From SLLW01 sp964388615 (lineage in GTDB: Bacteria > Bacteroidota > Rhodothermia > Balneolales > Natronogracilivirgulaceae), in the NCBI GenBank assembly GCA_964388615.1, contig CAYMBG010000015.1, positions 1-36,416 of the forward strand: a DNA stretch of 36,416 nt, read 5' to 3'. Positions within the stretch are counted from its first letter, which is position 1. The number at the start of each line of letters is the position of its first letter. The position numbers were made by a program, and so were the translations under genes. The notes beneath the pieces were generated by a model. It was given only the letters and a program-made list of their open reading frames with translations. It did not search any database and had not been told where the DNA came from. This document shows, piece after piece, positions 26,164 through 34,813 of the stretch.

Positions 26164-27065
26164 AATTAGCCCATAAAACAGAGGAGGTCAGGCACATTGT
26201 CTCTGACTGGCGTGCCAGGAAACAGAAGGTAGCCTTTGTGCCAACAATGGGAGCACTGCATGAAGGACATTTGTCATTGATTCGGCAGGCAAAGGAGCAT
26301 GCCGGGCAGGTCGTGGTTTCGGTCTACGTGAATCCTACGCAATTCGGTCCCGGTGAAGATTACGATCAGTACCCGCGCACCCTTTCATCGGATGTTGAAA
26401 AGTGCCGGAAAGCAGGCGCTTCCCTGGTTTTTGCCCCGGATAGCGAAGAAATGTATGGAGAGAGGACCGGTAATCCGGAAGATTATATCTCCATTGGGAT
26501 TTCAAAGATGAACCGTTTTCTGTGCGGTGAAACCCGTAAAGGGCATTTCGAAGGAGTGTTACAAGTTGTGAACAAATTGTTTAATATCGTACAGCCGGAT
26601 GTGGCTGTTTTCGGACAGAAAGATATTCAACAGTGGTTCATCATCCGGCAAATGACCGAGGAGTTCTGTCACCCTGTGGAAATCCTGATGGGACCTACAA
26701 AGCGTGAAGCTGACGGACTTGCCATGAGCAGTCGTAATAAGTATCTGAGTCCGGAAGAACGAAAAGTGGCCCCATCTTTGTTTCAGGCTATACAAAGGAT
26801 TTCACAAAAACTGACCGACAGGATCCAAAATGCAGATCCGCAGATGAATCATATAATAATGGAACCGGCGATTGTAACGTCCGAGATAGAATGGCTGGGT
26901 GAAAATGGTTTTGAGGTTGATTATTTTTCCGTTGTATCAACACCAGATTTGCAGCCCGCTGACGTTATAGAGTTTGGGCGTCTTTATGTGATTGCCGTTG
27001 CCGCCAAGTTGGGAAAAACCAGATTGATCGACAATACCCTTTTGAATACCATGAAATGCACATGA
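26160..27065 (+). CDS. panC: Pantothenate synthetase PanC
   Basis: A 301-residue ATP-dependent ligase joining pantoate and beta-alanine, the last step to pantothenate. FVPTMGALHEGH (27-37) holds the HxGH-type ATP site (H34, H37). YVNPTQFGPGEDYDQYPR, FGQKDIQQ and the KMSKS-like LAMSSRNKYLS are also visible. The start is TTG at 26160, overlapping the E2 stop as TTGA, which implies translational coupling to the E2 gene. panD follows after about 100 bases and supplies beta-alanine. A region of about 20 residues near 260 (LTDRIQN...MEPAIVTSE) is somewhat longer than in short family members. Confidence 0.95.
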   Translation: MKLAHKTEEVRHIVSDWRARKQKVAFVPTMGALHEGHLSLIRQAKEHAGQVVVSVYVNPTQFGPGEDYDQYPRTLSSDVEKCRKAGASLVFAPDSEEMYGERTGNPEDYISIGISKMNRFLCGETRKGHFEGVLQVVNKLFNIVQPDVAVFGQKDIQQWFIIRQMTEEFCHPVEILMGPTKREADGLAMSSRNKYLSPEERKVAPSLFQAIQRISQKLTDRIQNADPQMNHIIMEPAIVTSEIEWLGENGFEVDYFSVVSTPDLQPADVIEFGRLYVIAVAAKLGKTRLIDNTLLNTMKCT

Positions 27066-27167
27066 CCGGGCAGGTGCCTGGACACACAGGCGCATAATTA
27101 TATATGGTCATGTCATTACATTTGACGATAAAAATACCTTTTTTAAAACGGATGAAACCCGCTGAGC

Positions 27168-27581
27168 ATGATGCTTGAGATGTTTAAATCAAAATTACAC
27201 CCTCTGACTGTTACGCAGGCTGACCTGTATTATGAGGGAAGCATTACCATAGATCAGGAATTGCTTGATGTTGCCGGCATCCTGACCTATGAAAAAGTGC
27301 AGGTGGTTAATATCAACAACGGCTCCCGACTTGATACCTATACGATTCCTGGTGAAAAAGGGAAAAGGGAGGTGTGTATGAACGGGCCGGCGGCACGACT
27401 GACCAATGTCGGGGACCGGATCATTGTAATTGCTTATGTCCGTATGAGCAAGGAAGAAGCGCTTGACCACAAGCCACGGGTGGTTCTTATGGATGGGAAG
27501 AACAATCCGGTCAAGGTTACCGATGAGTCCGTCGCAGGTTTTCGTTACAAGCCGGAGGAGGAGACCCCCGCTGATGGGTGA
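27168..27581 (+). CDS. panD: Aspartate 1-decarboxylase PanD
   Basis: A 137-residue proenzyme that makes beta-alanine from aspartate. YYEGSITID holds the self-cleavage site between G24 and S25, where Ser becomes the pyruvoyl cofactor. K9 (KSKL) and the NGPAARL segment (Asn and Ala at the active site) are in family position. The ATG at 27168 is chosen because it puts the cleavage site at 24/25 as in E. coli; ATGs at codons 2 and 5 are possible. The C-terminus has about ten extra acidic residues. It works directly with panC upstream. Confidence 0.95.
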   Translation: MMLEMFKSKLHPLTVTQADLYYEGSITIDQELLDVAGILTYEKVQVVNINNGSRLDTYTIPGEKGKREVCMNGPAARLTNVGDRIIVIAYVRMSKEEALDHKPRVVLMDGKNNPVKVTDESVAGFRYKPEEETPADG

Positions 27582-27693
27582 TCTCCTATGAAACTTGTAT
27601 AATCCGGGCTGGGCTTTTTCTCCGACCGGTTATTAGATGCTCGTTCAGCCTCCTGCCTGTAAGCTTTTCGAAGTACTCCTGCTGAGATCCCGT

Positions 27694-29076
27694 TTATGGG
27701 GCCTCGATATAGCTTTCCAGCAGTTCAAAAAAGCGGGCAGAAGTCTTCATGCCACGCTCAAAATCATTGAGATGGAAATGCTCATTCGGTGAGTGTATCG
27801 AGTTGGAATTGAGTCCGAAACCCATCAAAATGGTGGTTGCGTTTAAGGTTTTGGCGAAATCGGCTACAATGGGAATGGAACCGCCTTCCCGCGCAAACAA
27901 CGCTTTCTTGCCGTAAACATCTTCAAAAGCGGCCCCTGCTGCCTTTAGGCCGTAAAAATCCAGATCTACCGACACAGGGTGTCCGCCATGGTGTTCTTCA
28001 ACCTTGATTTCGACACCTGGTGGCTTTATTTCGTGCAGATATTTTTCAATCAGGTGATAGATTTCTTTGGGTTCCTGATCCGGCACGAGCCGGGTGCTGA
28101 TTTTGGCATTGGCACTGGAGGGAAGTACGGTTTTGGCGCCTTCTCCCTGATAGCCACCCCAGATACCATTCACATCAAGTGAAGGGCGTCCGCTGACGCG
28201 TTCCAGTGTCGAGTATCCCTTTTCACCAAACTCGGTTTGGATCTCCAGCTCTTGATTGTATGCCTGCTGGTCAAACGGGAGCTGTGCATATGCTTTTCGT
28301 TCCTTTTCGGTAAGTGGATGTACGTTGTCATAAAAGCCGGGTATTTGGATCACTCCGTTTTCATCCTTCAGTTTGCTGACCATTTCACACAGGGCATTAA
28401 CCGGATTTTGTACGCCTCCGCCGTAAACACCCGAGTGCAAGTCACGATTGGGACCGGTGACCTCGACTTCTACATACATCAGTCCGCGTAGTCCATAGGT
28501 GATGGATGGTGTATCCTTGGCAAACATCGCCGTGTCTGAAACCAATACCATGTCACATTGCAACCGCTCCTTATTATTTGCAAGAAAAGGAACCAGGCTT
28601 GGTGATCCGATCTCCTCCTCTCCTTCGATGATGAATTTGACATTTGCCGGCAAAGCCGTCCCGGTTTTCAAAAAAGACTCAATAGCTTTAAAGTGGGTAA
28701 AAACCTGGCCCTTGTCATCGCTCGCGCCCCGAGCGTAAATCTTGCCATCCCGAACTTTTGGCTCAAACGGAGGCGTCTGCCATTTCTCAAGAGGGTCAGG
28801 GGGCTGAACATCATAATGCCCGTATATGAGTATGGTGGGTTTTTCGGGGCCGGCCTCCAGATACTCTCCGTATACAATGGGATGGCCATCAGTCTTTTCA
28901 ATGGAGACTTTATTCAAGCCGATTTTTGTTAGCTGATCGGCTACGAACTGCGCTGCACTTTGTACATCTTGCTTGTGTTTTGGATCGGCGCTGATGCTTG
29001 GAATTCGTAGCAGCTGAAAAAGCTCCTCTTTAAATGTGTCCTGATGCTTATCGAGATAATTTTGAGGTGTATTCAT
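27694..29076 (-). CDS. M20 family dipeptidase
   Basis: A 460-residue zinc-dependent peptidase of the M20 family (carnosinase/DapE-like). Visible motifs are the first zinc ligand in YGHYDVQPP, the bridging Asp in RGASDDKGQ, and the catalytic and ligand Glu pair in IEGEEEIGS. A dimerisation (lid) domain follows with HSGVYGGGVQNP. The last zinc His is in NSIHSPNEH near the C-terminus. There is no signal peptide, so it is probably cytosolic. It is convergent with panD and upstream (on the minus strand) nothing is closely joined to it; batE ends 33 bases away on the same strand. Confidence 0.93.
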   Translation of the reverse strand: MNTPQNYLDKHQDTFKEELFQLLRIPSISADPKHKQDVQSAAQFVADQLTKIGLNKVSIEKTDGHPIVYGEYLEAGPEKPTILIYGHYDVQPPDPLEKWQTPPFEPKVRDGKIYARGASDDKGQVFTHFKAIESFLKTGTALPANVKFIIEGEEEIGSPSLVPFLANNKERLQCDMVLVSDTAMFAKDTPSITYGLRGLMYVEVEVTGPNRDLHSGVYGGGVQNPVNALCEMVSKLKDENGVIQIPGFYDNVHPLTEKERKAYAQLPFDQQAYNQELEIQTEFGEKGYSTLERVSGRPSLDVNGIWGGYQGEGAKTVLPSSANAKISTRLVPDQEPKEIYHLIEKYLHEIKPPGVEIKVEEHHGGHPVSVDLDFYGLKAAGAAFEDVYGKKALFAREGGSIPIVADFAKTLNATTILMGFGLNSNSIHSPNEHFHLNDFERGMKTSARFFELLESYIEAP

Positions 29077-29109
29077 AGTAGGATGTTTATGTTATTACTT
29101 GATCATTAT

Positions 29110-30114
29110 TTATAAAATTCGAACCGTATTTTCCGGAACCCAACCGGAAATACCATTTCGCAGGCGAATGTATACCCAATCGGAGATGTTATTGCTTCTT
29201 TTGGCATGCAATGTAACGGTATATGCTTCATAAGCAAAATCGGCTGAACCGTTGTCGTTTGCAAGGTAGGTTTCCACAGGAGCCGGGTTTGCGGCCGCGT
29301 ATGTCAGTTCCGTGTTGATGGATGACATCACAGACGAACGGTCACGAGAAATGTCAGATTGATAGGTGGCAATCCCGGAAGTGCGTTCTTGTATCGCCTG
29401 TTCAGAGTGATATATCGGAACCATTGACTCAATGATGACGGCCTGACTGTATCTTTGAGCTATGATATGAATTAGAAGAATTGCGATTAACAAGATGAGT
29501 CCGGCAGAGGCGGTAACCCCACCCCCAAAAGCCAGCAAACGATTACGCCGGATCAGCCATCCTCCCAGCAAAATGAGAACTCCGGCATTAATCAGGAACA
29601 AACTCCAGAATATCCAGAAACCGCGGTTAATCTCAAAAAGAAACCAATCGATAAAACGGTACCATGGCAAATAGGGGATATACGTTCCGCGGTTCCTCTT
29701 TTCACTTTCAATGAACGCTATTCCACGTTCTGCCTGTTGCCTGCTTTCACGGAAATCCCTGCTCTTGTGAAAATAATAGTTCGCTTTGCCAAGTGAGTCG
29801 AGATAGGTATAGCTGATGCCCATATTGTAAAAAAGGGAGCCGGCGCTATATCCCAGATCTTCAATTTGGTGGAATACTTGTAAGGCATCCTGGTAGTTTT
29901 GTTCTTCCATCTGGAAATTACCCTGATTGAACAATGCCTGGGGTTGGCCGGTGTGGGGTTCGGCATTTTGCAGAGCAACCGATGTCTGAGCCATGAGGCC
30001 GCTCGAAAAGTTGTTACAGGTCAGTAACAATAACACAAGCAGGCCGGCTCTCAGAGCAGCAAGAAAATGATTCGTGTCACCACGAAAAGGATGCAAGCAG
30101 ATTTGCATTCTCAT
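29110..30114 (-). CDS. batE: BatE-like TPR/SH3 protein
   Basis: A 334-residue protein with an N-terminal signal or anchor helix (about 24-42). TPR repeats follow at about 55-130 (ALFNQGNFQMEEQNYQDAL, LFYNMGISYTYLDSLGKA). Two membrane helices lie near 168-188 and 195-225. A C-terminal SH3-like domain (VTLHAKRSNN, GISGWVPENTVRIL) is present. This matches BatE of the Bacteroidota aerotolerance operon. Its ATG overlaps the BatD stop as ATGA, implying coupled translation. The role of Bat proteins (oxygen tolerance, cell envelope integrity) is only partly understood. Confidence 0.85.
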   Translation of the reverse strand: MRMQICLHPFRGDTNHFLAALRAGLLVLLLLTCNNFSSGLMAQTSVALQNAEPHTGQPQALFNQGNFQMEEQNYQDALQVFHQIEDLGYSAGSLFYNMGISYTYLDSLGKANYYFHKSRDFRESRQQAERGIAFIESEKRNRGTYIPYLPWYRFIDWFLFEINRGFWIFWSLFLINAGVLILLGGWLIRRNRLLAFGGGVTASAGLILLIAILLIHIIAQRYSQAVIIESMVPIYHSEQAIQERTSGIATYQSDISRDRSSVMSSINTELTYAAANPAPVETYLANDNGSADFAYEAYTVTLHAKRSNNISDWVYIRLRNGISGWVPENTVRIL

Positions 30115-31919
30115 AGCTGCATTTTTAATTGTGAGATGAGGGCATGTGCTTCCGAAATATCCTCTTCGGTATCATGACTGGAAGGGTCCGGTGCATACCG
30201 AATAGTGGCGCATTTGTTTAAAAGACGATAAACACGGTCACATAATGGTTGTTCAACATTGCGTTTACGAAGCTCCTGGGTCAACTCCTGCTCCGTAACA
30301 CCTGCGGCCGGAAGATCAAGCCGATCCGTAATAAAATTGTTGAGAGCCTTGTGAATATTGCTGTAAACACTTTTATGGTTGGGATGCCGGCCGGCCTGTT
30401 CAAGCAGACTTAGCGCCTGATCCGGAGCCCGTTCATAGCGCTCGAATCGCTTGTCTCCGGCCAGCTTTTGTTTGTAGCGGAATTGGCGGTATCCCATGAC
30501 AAAAAGTGCCAAAGGTAAAACAAGAGCAAACCAAAACACCCACGAACTCAGGAAAGAGCTTTGCGAATCCCGGGTCCATGTCACCGAACCACGGGCCGGG
30601 GTAAGCCGGAAATCATCCCTTTGTGCCATAGTGACACGGGCATTGGGGTCCCTTGCAATTTCGAGCGTCAATTCAGGTAATGTGTGCGCCTCGTATCGCC
30701 GAAGCGCGTCGTTATAGGTATGTACCGTTGTTTCGGGTATCGTGAATGTTCCGGTGTTGCGGGCAATCAGTACATCTCTGAATTGTTTTGTGCCGGCCAT
30801 TCGTGGAGCTTCCATATTGCGATCAACAGTTTCTCGCGGACGGTGTGTATCAAATGCGGGAGGATATTCATAAGAGGGACGGGTGATCAGTCCAAGGTTG
30901 CCGGAGCCCTGGATTTCAGTGATGACATCAACAGCTTCTCCCAGTTTGATGCGATCCTGACTCAATGATCGTTCAATAGTAAATTGTCCCAATGCGCTGA
31001 TATGTTGTCCGTCCGAAGGGGGGAGTGGCGGACTGTGAACCTGCAGTGTGCGGGGCGACGATTCGACATTGACTTCTCTGCGGCGTCCGTATCCATCGAA
31101 CAACGAACTTGACTCCCGGCTGCTTTGACGTATCGATGCCCTTATGGCATATGAGGGAATAGAGAGTTCTCCAGTGCGGGTGGGAAATAAAGCGTACCTG
31201 GCTATCACCGCTCTTCGATACGATTGGCCTTGCAATACCACTGATTCGGCCCGACGGGTCTGACTCTCATTCAGATCTTCGCGCCAAAAGCCTTCGGTCT
31301 GCCAACTCCGTAAAACGTGAAAGCTGTTTACATCGATGTTGTTGCGAAAATAAAGGACCATCTCTGCAACAATCTGTTGACCCCTGACCGGTTGCTCTTC
31401 ATCGATTTCCAGTTCCAGAAATATCGAAGGTTGTTGTGTAACTCTTTGACGGGGTTGCCTTGCCTCTCCGTCCTCAGGAGTTTGAATCACAATCGTGACA
31501 GGGCGTGTGGCATGTTCCTCGCCGTCAACATTCAAATAGACTTCCGGGATGTGATATGCACCGGAGTCGGTGGCCTGAATGGTATAACTGTAGCGGTAAG
31601 TCATTTGCGCTACCCCGTTAACCAGGGAATAACTGGTCGTTGTTTGTGGAACCGTGGACACGAAGCGCATGCCATCAAGTTCCGGGAGTTCCGGACGCGA
31701 TACATTCCGCGGTTCACGACTTTGCAGTTCAATGTGCAGAGTGAATCGCTCTCCTAACATAACATGGGTTGATGAAACCGAAGCAGTAGCCCGGGCATCA
31801 CTGGCAGCCGCTGATTGACCGTAAAAAAGTGCGGACAGGATTGTTATTGTAAGAGATAGTGAGAGCAGAACAATCCGTAACCTGACAGGGAAGACTATGA
31901 AATCACCAATCTTTTTCAT
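30111..31919 (-). CDS. batD: BatD-like protein
   Basis: About 602 residues from ATG 31919, or 608 from ATG 31937. An N-terminal signal helix (IVLLSLSLTITILSALF) is followed by a long exported beta-rich region opening with ASVSSTHVMLGERFTLHIEL, the usual BatD start. A membrane helix lies near 460 (SWVFWFALVLPLALFVMGY), and a cytosolic helical tail closes the protein. ATG 31919 is preferred because MKKIGDF leads directly into the signal. The gene overlaps batC at its start by 17 bases and batE at its end by 4, so the three are co-transcribed. Confidence 0.88.
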   Translation of the reverse strand: MKKIGDFIVFPVRLRIVLLSLSLTITILSALFYGQSAAASDARATASVSSTHVMLGERFTLHIELQSREPRNVSRPELPELDGMRFVSTVPQTTTSYSLVNGVAQMTYRYSYTIQATDSGAYHIPEVYLNVDGEEHATRPVTIVIQTPEDGEARQPRQRVTQQPSIFLELEIDEEQPVRGQQIVAEMVLYFRNNIDVNSFHVLRSWQTEGFWREDLNESQTRRAESVVLQGQSYRRAVIARYALFPTRTGELSIPSYAIRASIRQSSRESSSLFDGYGRRREVNVESSPRTLQVHSPPLPPSDGQHISALGQFTIERSLSQDRIKLGEAVDVITEIQGSGNLGLITRPSYEYPPAFDTHRPRETVDRNMEAPRMAGTKQFRDVLIARNTGTFTIPETTVHTYNDALRRYEAHTLPELTLEIARDPNARVTMAQRDDFRLTPARGSVTWTRDSQSSFLSSWVFWFALVLPLALFVMGYRQFRYKQKLAGDKRFERYERAPDQALSLLEQAGRHPNHKSVYSNIHKALNNFITDRLDLPAAGVTEQELTQELRKRNVEQPLCDRVYRLLNKCATIRYAPDPSSHDTEEDISEAHALISQLKMQL

Positions 31920-32444
31920 GCGGGTCAACCGGGTCAAATTGGCGTTTTTTAAAGTCTTTTATCAAATCCTTCTCAATTTGTTCCAAGGCGTTCATAATCT
32001 CCTCGGCATGCTCCAGCTGTTCGCTGCTTATATCGGAGAGATCGCCCTGGCGCTGCTCCTCTGCCTCTGGTGGTTCATCCACAGGAGTTTGCTGTTGACG
32101 TGTTTCCTCGTCCTGGTCAGATGACTGGTCATCGGATGGCGGAGGTGACTGACCGGATTCGGGTTCCGGCTGTTGTTGCTGCTCTTCGTCCTGTTGATCC
32201 TCGTCAGGTGGCGTTTGCTGCTGTCTGCGCTTGAGAAGCTCATAATTATATTTGGCATCTTCATCGTCCGGCTGGTATTCAATGGCATGCCGGAAATGGC
32301 GAAGTGCTTCTTCGGTATCCTCCATCTCCTCATGGAGCACTCCCAAATTATATTCTGCCGGAGCACGCTCCGGTGGCGCGGGTGTTACTTCGCGGTACCG
32401 GTTGAACGTTTCGATGGAGGCTTCGGTCTTTCCCTGTTGCGCCA
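31903..32444 (-). CDS. batC: BatC-like TPR protein, 5' part lost in assembly gap
   Basis: The reading frame enters from the N-gap and runs 179 residues to a TGA at 31903. The visible part starts in TPR helices (ASIETFNRYREV, then AEYNLGVLHEEMED and ALRHFRHAIEYQPDDEDAKYN). A Gln/Glu/Asp/Pro-rich low-complexity stretch and an acidic helix (LEHAEEIMNALEQIEKD) follow. This is the BatC layout. The signal peptide and first TPRs must lie in the gap. An apparent start (TTG, 32346) inside the fragment is not the real one, since the frame stays open and TPR-like up to the gap. Confidence 0.82.
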
Positions 32445-32544
32445 NNNNNNNNNNNNNNNNNNNNNNNNNNNNNNNNNNNNNNNNNNNNNNNNNNNNNNNN
32501 NNNNNNNNNNNNNNNNNNNNNNNNNNNNNNNNNNNNNNNNNNNN
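32445..32544. other. Assembly gap (100 N)
   Basis: Exactly 100 unknown bases, a usual placeholder length. It cuts yebC near its 3' end and batC in its 5' part. Both are on the minus strand in different phases, so the true distance is probably larger. batA and batB, which normally precede batC, may be inside. Confidence 0.98.
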
Positions 32545-33290
32545 GCTACAGCCATGGTTTCATCATCCATCTTCATGTTGTTAAACACGTTGCTGATGTC
32601 GTCAATATCCTCGAGATAGTTCATCAGTTTGAAATTGCTGAGTGCTGCAGTCTCATCGAGCTTGACTTCGGTGGCGGGAATCCTTTGCAAGTCAGCATTT
32701 TTTATGCTGTACCCGGTGTTTTCCAGATGTGATCGGACAGCTGCAAGGTCTTCCCGCTTTGTGGAAACTTCCAGTATATCCGGATCCTCATCATTGATCT
32801 CCTCGGCACCCGCGTCAATGGCTTCAAGCATCAGCTCCTCTTTGTCCACTCCGTCTGCAGGAACCGATATGATGCCTTTTTGCTCAAATAGATAGGCGAC
32901 CGAGCCATTGTTACCCATATTACCGCCAAATCTTGTAAAGGCATGTCTGACATCACCCACAGTTCGGGTAGGATTGTCGGTTGTCGCCTCAATAAAATAA
33001 GCTACTCCGCCGGGACCGTATCCCTCATATACAACTTCTTCGAAACTCTGGCCGCTACCAAGCTCCCCGGTACCTTTTTTTATAGCCCTTTCAATGTTTT
33101 CTTTGGGCATGTTGTTGGATTTGGCGTTGGCAATAGCGAGACTGAGACGCGGATTGCCTGTTGGATCTCCGCCGCCATCACGGGCCGCAATGGTAAGCTC
33201 CCGGATGATCCGGCTGAAAATTTTCGACCGGGCGGCATCGGCTCCCGCCTTTTTGTGCTTGATATTTGCCCATTTTGAATGTCCTGCCAT
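32545..33290 (-). CDS. yebC: YebC/PmpR-family protein, last residues lost in gap
   Basis: 248 residues are visible from ATG 33290 to the gap. The family signature MAGHSKWANIKHKK opens the protein. RDGGGDPTGNPRL, YEGYGPGGVA, NNGSVAYLFEQKG and the C-terminal ISNVFNNMKMDDE also fit. The usual length is near 245-250, so only a few residues and the stop are missing. Members act as translation factors that relieve ribosome stalling, or as transcription regulators. The apparent continuation of the frame beyond the N-gap is an artefact. Confidence 0.92.
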
Positions 33291-33645
33291 AAAAAAGTTG
33301 AGTGCTTTGTATGTGCTGGTTTTCTGTAAAAAGCGAAGGATGATAATATGTTAAATATACGACGATATCGCCCTATACATCCAGAGATATGTTTTCATAT
33401 TTAAAAACGTTTTCATAGAAAGATAAATATGTGGATTCGAAAAAACGTGTGTTCTTGTATTTGGCATCTGTGAAGCGCTTGTATCATCGGATTCCTTATT
33501 GAAAAACGGCATAGAAAAACGATGCGATAAAAAATACTGTTACTATGCCAGTTACAATTACAATTGAAACAGCATCGGTAAATAAATTGCCGGCAAATGC
33601 GTACCTTTTCCTGAGAAAAACCGGGAACCCTGAAAATAATATGTT
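33291..33645. other. Intergenic region between divergent yebC and bshA
   Basis: This 355-base AT-rich stretch should hold the promoters of yebC and bshA. GTTTTCATA occurs twice near 33391 and 33410. TACCTTTT at 33602-33609 resembles a Bacteroidota -7 box but has no TTTG at the right distance. A 34-codon frame overlaps the bshA start. No RNA gene was recognised. Confidence 0.4.
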
Positions 33646-33649
33646 ATGA
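33545..33649 (+). CDS. Possible 34-residue leader peptide overlapping bshA
   Basis: An ATG at 33545 opens a frame (MPVTITIETASVNKL...) that ends in TGA at 33647-33649, overlapping the bshA ATG as ATGA. The overlap geometry is that of coupled genes. There is no ribosome binding site or known homologue, and frames of this length arise often in AT-rich leaders. Confidence 0.2.
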   Translation: MPVTITIETASVNKLPANAYLFLRKTGNPENNML

Positions 33650-34800
33650 ATATAGGAATTGTGCTCTACCCTACGTATGGCGGCAGTGGCGTTGTTGCAA
33701 CGGAACTGGGAAAAGGGCTGGCGTCACGAGGTCATAATGTGCATTTCATAAGTTATGCACGTCCCATGCGGTTGGATGGATTTGATGAAAATATCTCTTT
33801 TCACGAAGTCTCTTTTTCGGCTTATCCTCTGTTTGAATACCCTCCCTATGACCTTGCACTGGCGAGTCATCTTGTGGATATCATCAAGTACCAAAAACTG
33901 GATCTGCTGCATGTTCACTATGCGATTCCGCATGCCACGTCAGCCTACCTGGCCAAACAGATACTGGGGGAGGTCGGCCAGAAGATTCCGGTAGTTACCA
34001 CTTTGCACGGTACCGATATAACTATTGTAGGGAGCGACCCGAGCTATACGCCGGTAGTGACATTTTCTATCAACAAAAGCGATGGGGTAACCGCTGTTTC
34101 CGATTATCTGCGTGATGAGACCTACAGGCGTTTCGACATTGAAAAAGAAATAAAAGTTATTCCCAATTTTATTGACCTTCAACGATTTCGAAAAAGCGAA
34201 CAAAGTCATTTCAAAAAAGCTTTGTGTCCGAACGGAGAGAAGGTGATGGTTCATGTCAGTAATTTCAGGGAGGTGAAACGTGTAAGCGATACCGTTGAAA
34301 TTTTTCACCATGTTTTACAAAGCGGGGTAGAAGCGCATTTGTTGCTGGTAGGGGATGGACCTGATCGTCAGAAAGTAGAAAACCGTTGTCGCGAACTGAA
34401 TATCTGCGGAAAAGTTCGTTTTCTCGGAAAACAGGAAAAAATTGAGGATATACTATCTATTGCCGATCTGTTTTTGATTCCTTCCGGATCGGAGACCTTT
34501 GGTCTTGCTGCCCTGGAGGCGATGAGCTGCAGCGTGCCGGTTATCAGCTCCAACATTGGTGGATTGCCGGAACTTAATATTCACGGTGAGACCGGTTATC
34601 TGTGTGATCTGGGAGATACGGAGTCAATGGGACAATACGCCGTATCGATTCTTGGAGATGATGAACTTCAGCAAAAACTCGCCGATAATGCCAGAAAAAG
34701 GGCGGAAGTTTTTGAACAGTCCAAAGTAATCGACGTTTATGAGCATTTCTATGAGCAGGTAATGCAGGGAATGGAAAAAACTGCCGCGTCCGAAAAATAG
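33646..34800 (+). CDS. bshA: N-acetylglucosaminyl-malate synthase BshA
   Basis: A 384-residue GT4-family glycosyltransferase that joins UDP-GlcNAc to L-malate, the first step of bacillithiol synthesis. The opening IGIVLYPTYGGSGVVATELG, HVHYAIPHA, TTLHGTDITIVG and VIPNFIDL are BshA hallmarks. The GT4 donor-site Glu motif is seen as SGSETFGLAALEAMSC. The protein is cytosolic. bshB and bshC are not in the window. It is convergent with sucC, only 13 bases apart. It implies that this organism uses bacillithiol as its low-molecular-weight thiol. Confidence 0.93.
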   Translation: MNIGIVLYPTYGGSGVVATELGKGLASRGHNVHFISYARPMRLDGFDENISFHEVSFSAYPLFEYPPYDLALASHLVDIIKYQKLDLLHVHYAIPHATSAYLAKQILGEVGQKIPVVTTLHGTDITIVGSDPSYTPVVTFSINKSDGVTAVSDYLRDETYRRFDIEKEIKVIPNFIDLQRFRKSEQSHFKKALCPNGEKVMVHVSNFREVKRVSDTVEIFHHVLQSGVEAHLLLVGDGPDRQKVENRCRELNICGKVRFLGKQEKIEDILSIADLFLIPSGSETFGLAALEAMSCSVPVISSNIGGLPELNIHGETGYLCDLGDTESMGQYAVSILGDDELQQKLADNARKRAEVFEQSKVIDVYEHFYEQVMQGMEKTAASEK

Positions 34801-34813
34801 CGGACTTGAGCCC

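Noticed and set aside
27600..27660. GC-rich CCGGGCTGGGC followed by T-run after panD
   Set aside because: It looks like a terminator at first sight, but the GC segment has no complementary arm next to it.
32385..32544. Apparent C-terminal extension of YebC
   Set aside because: It is produced by reading through the N-gap into the shifted frame of batC; YebC is already near full length before the gap.
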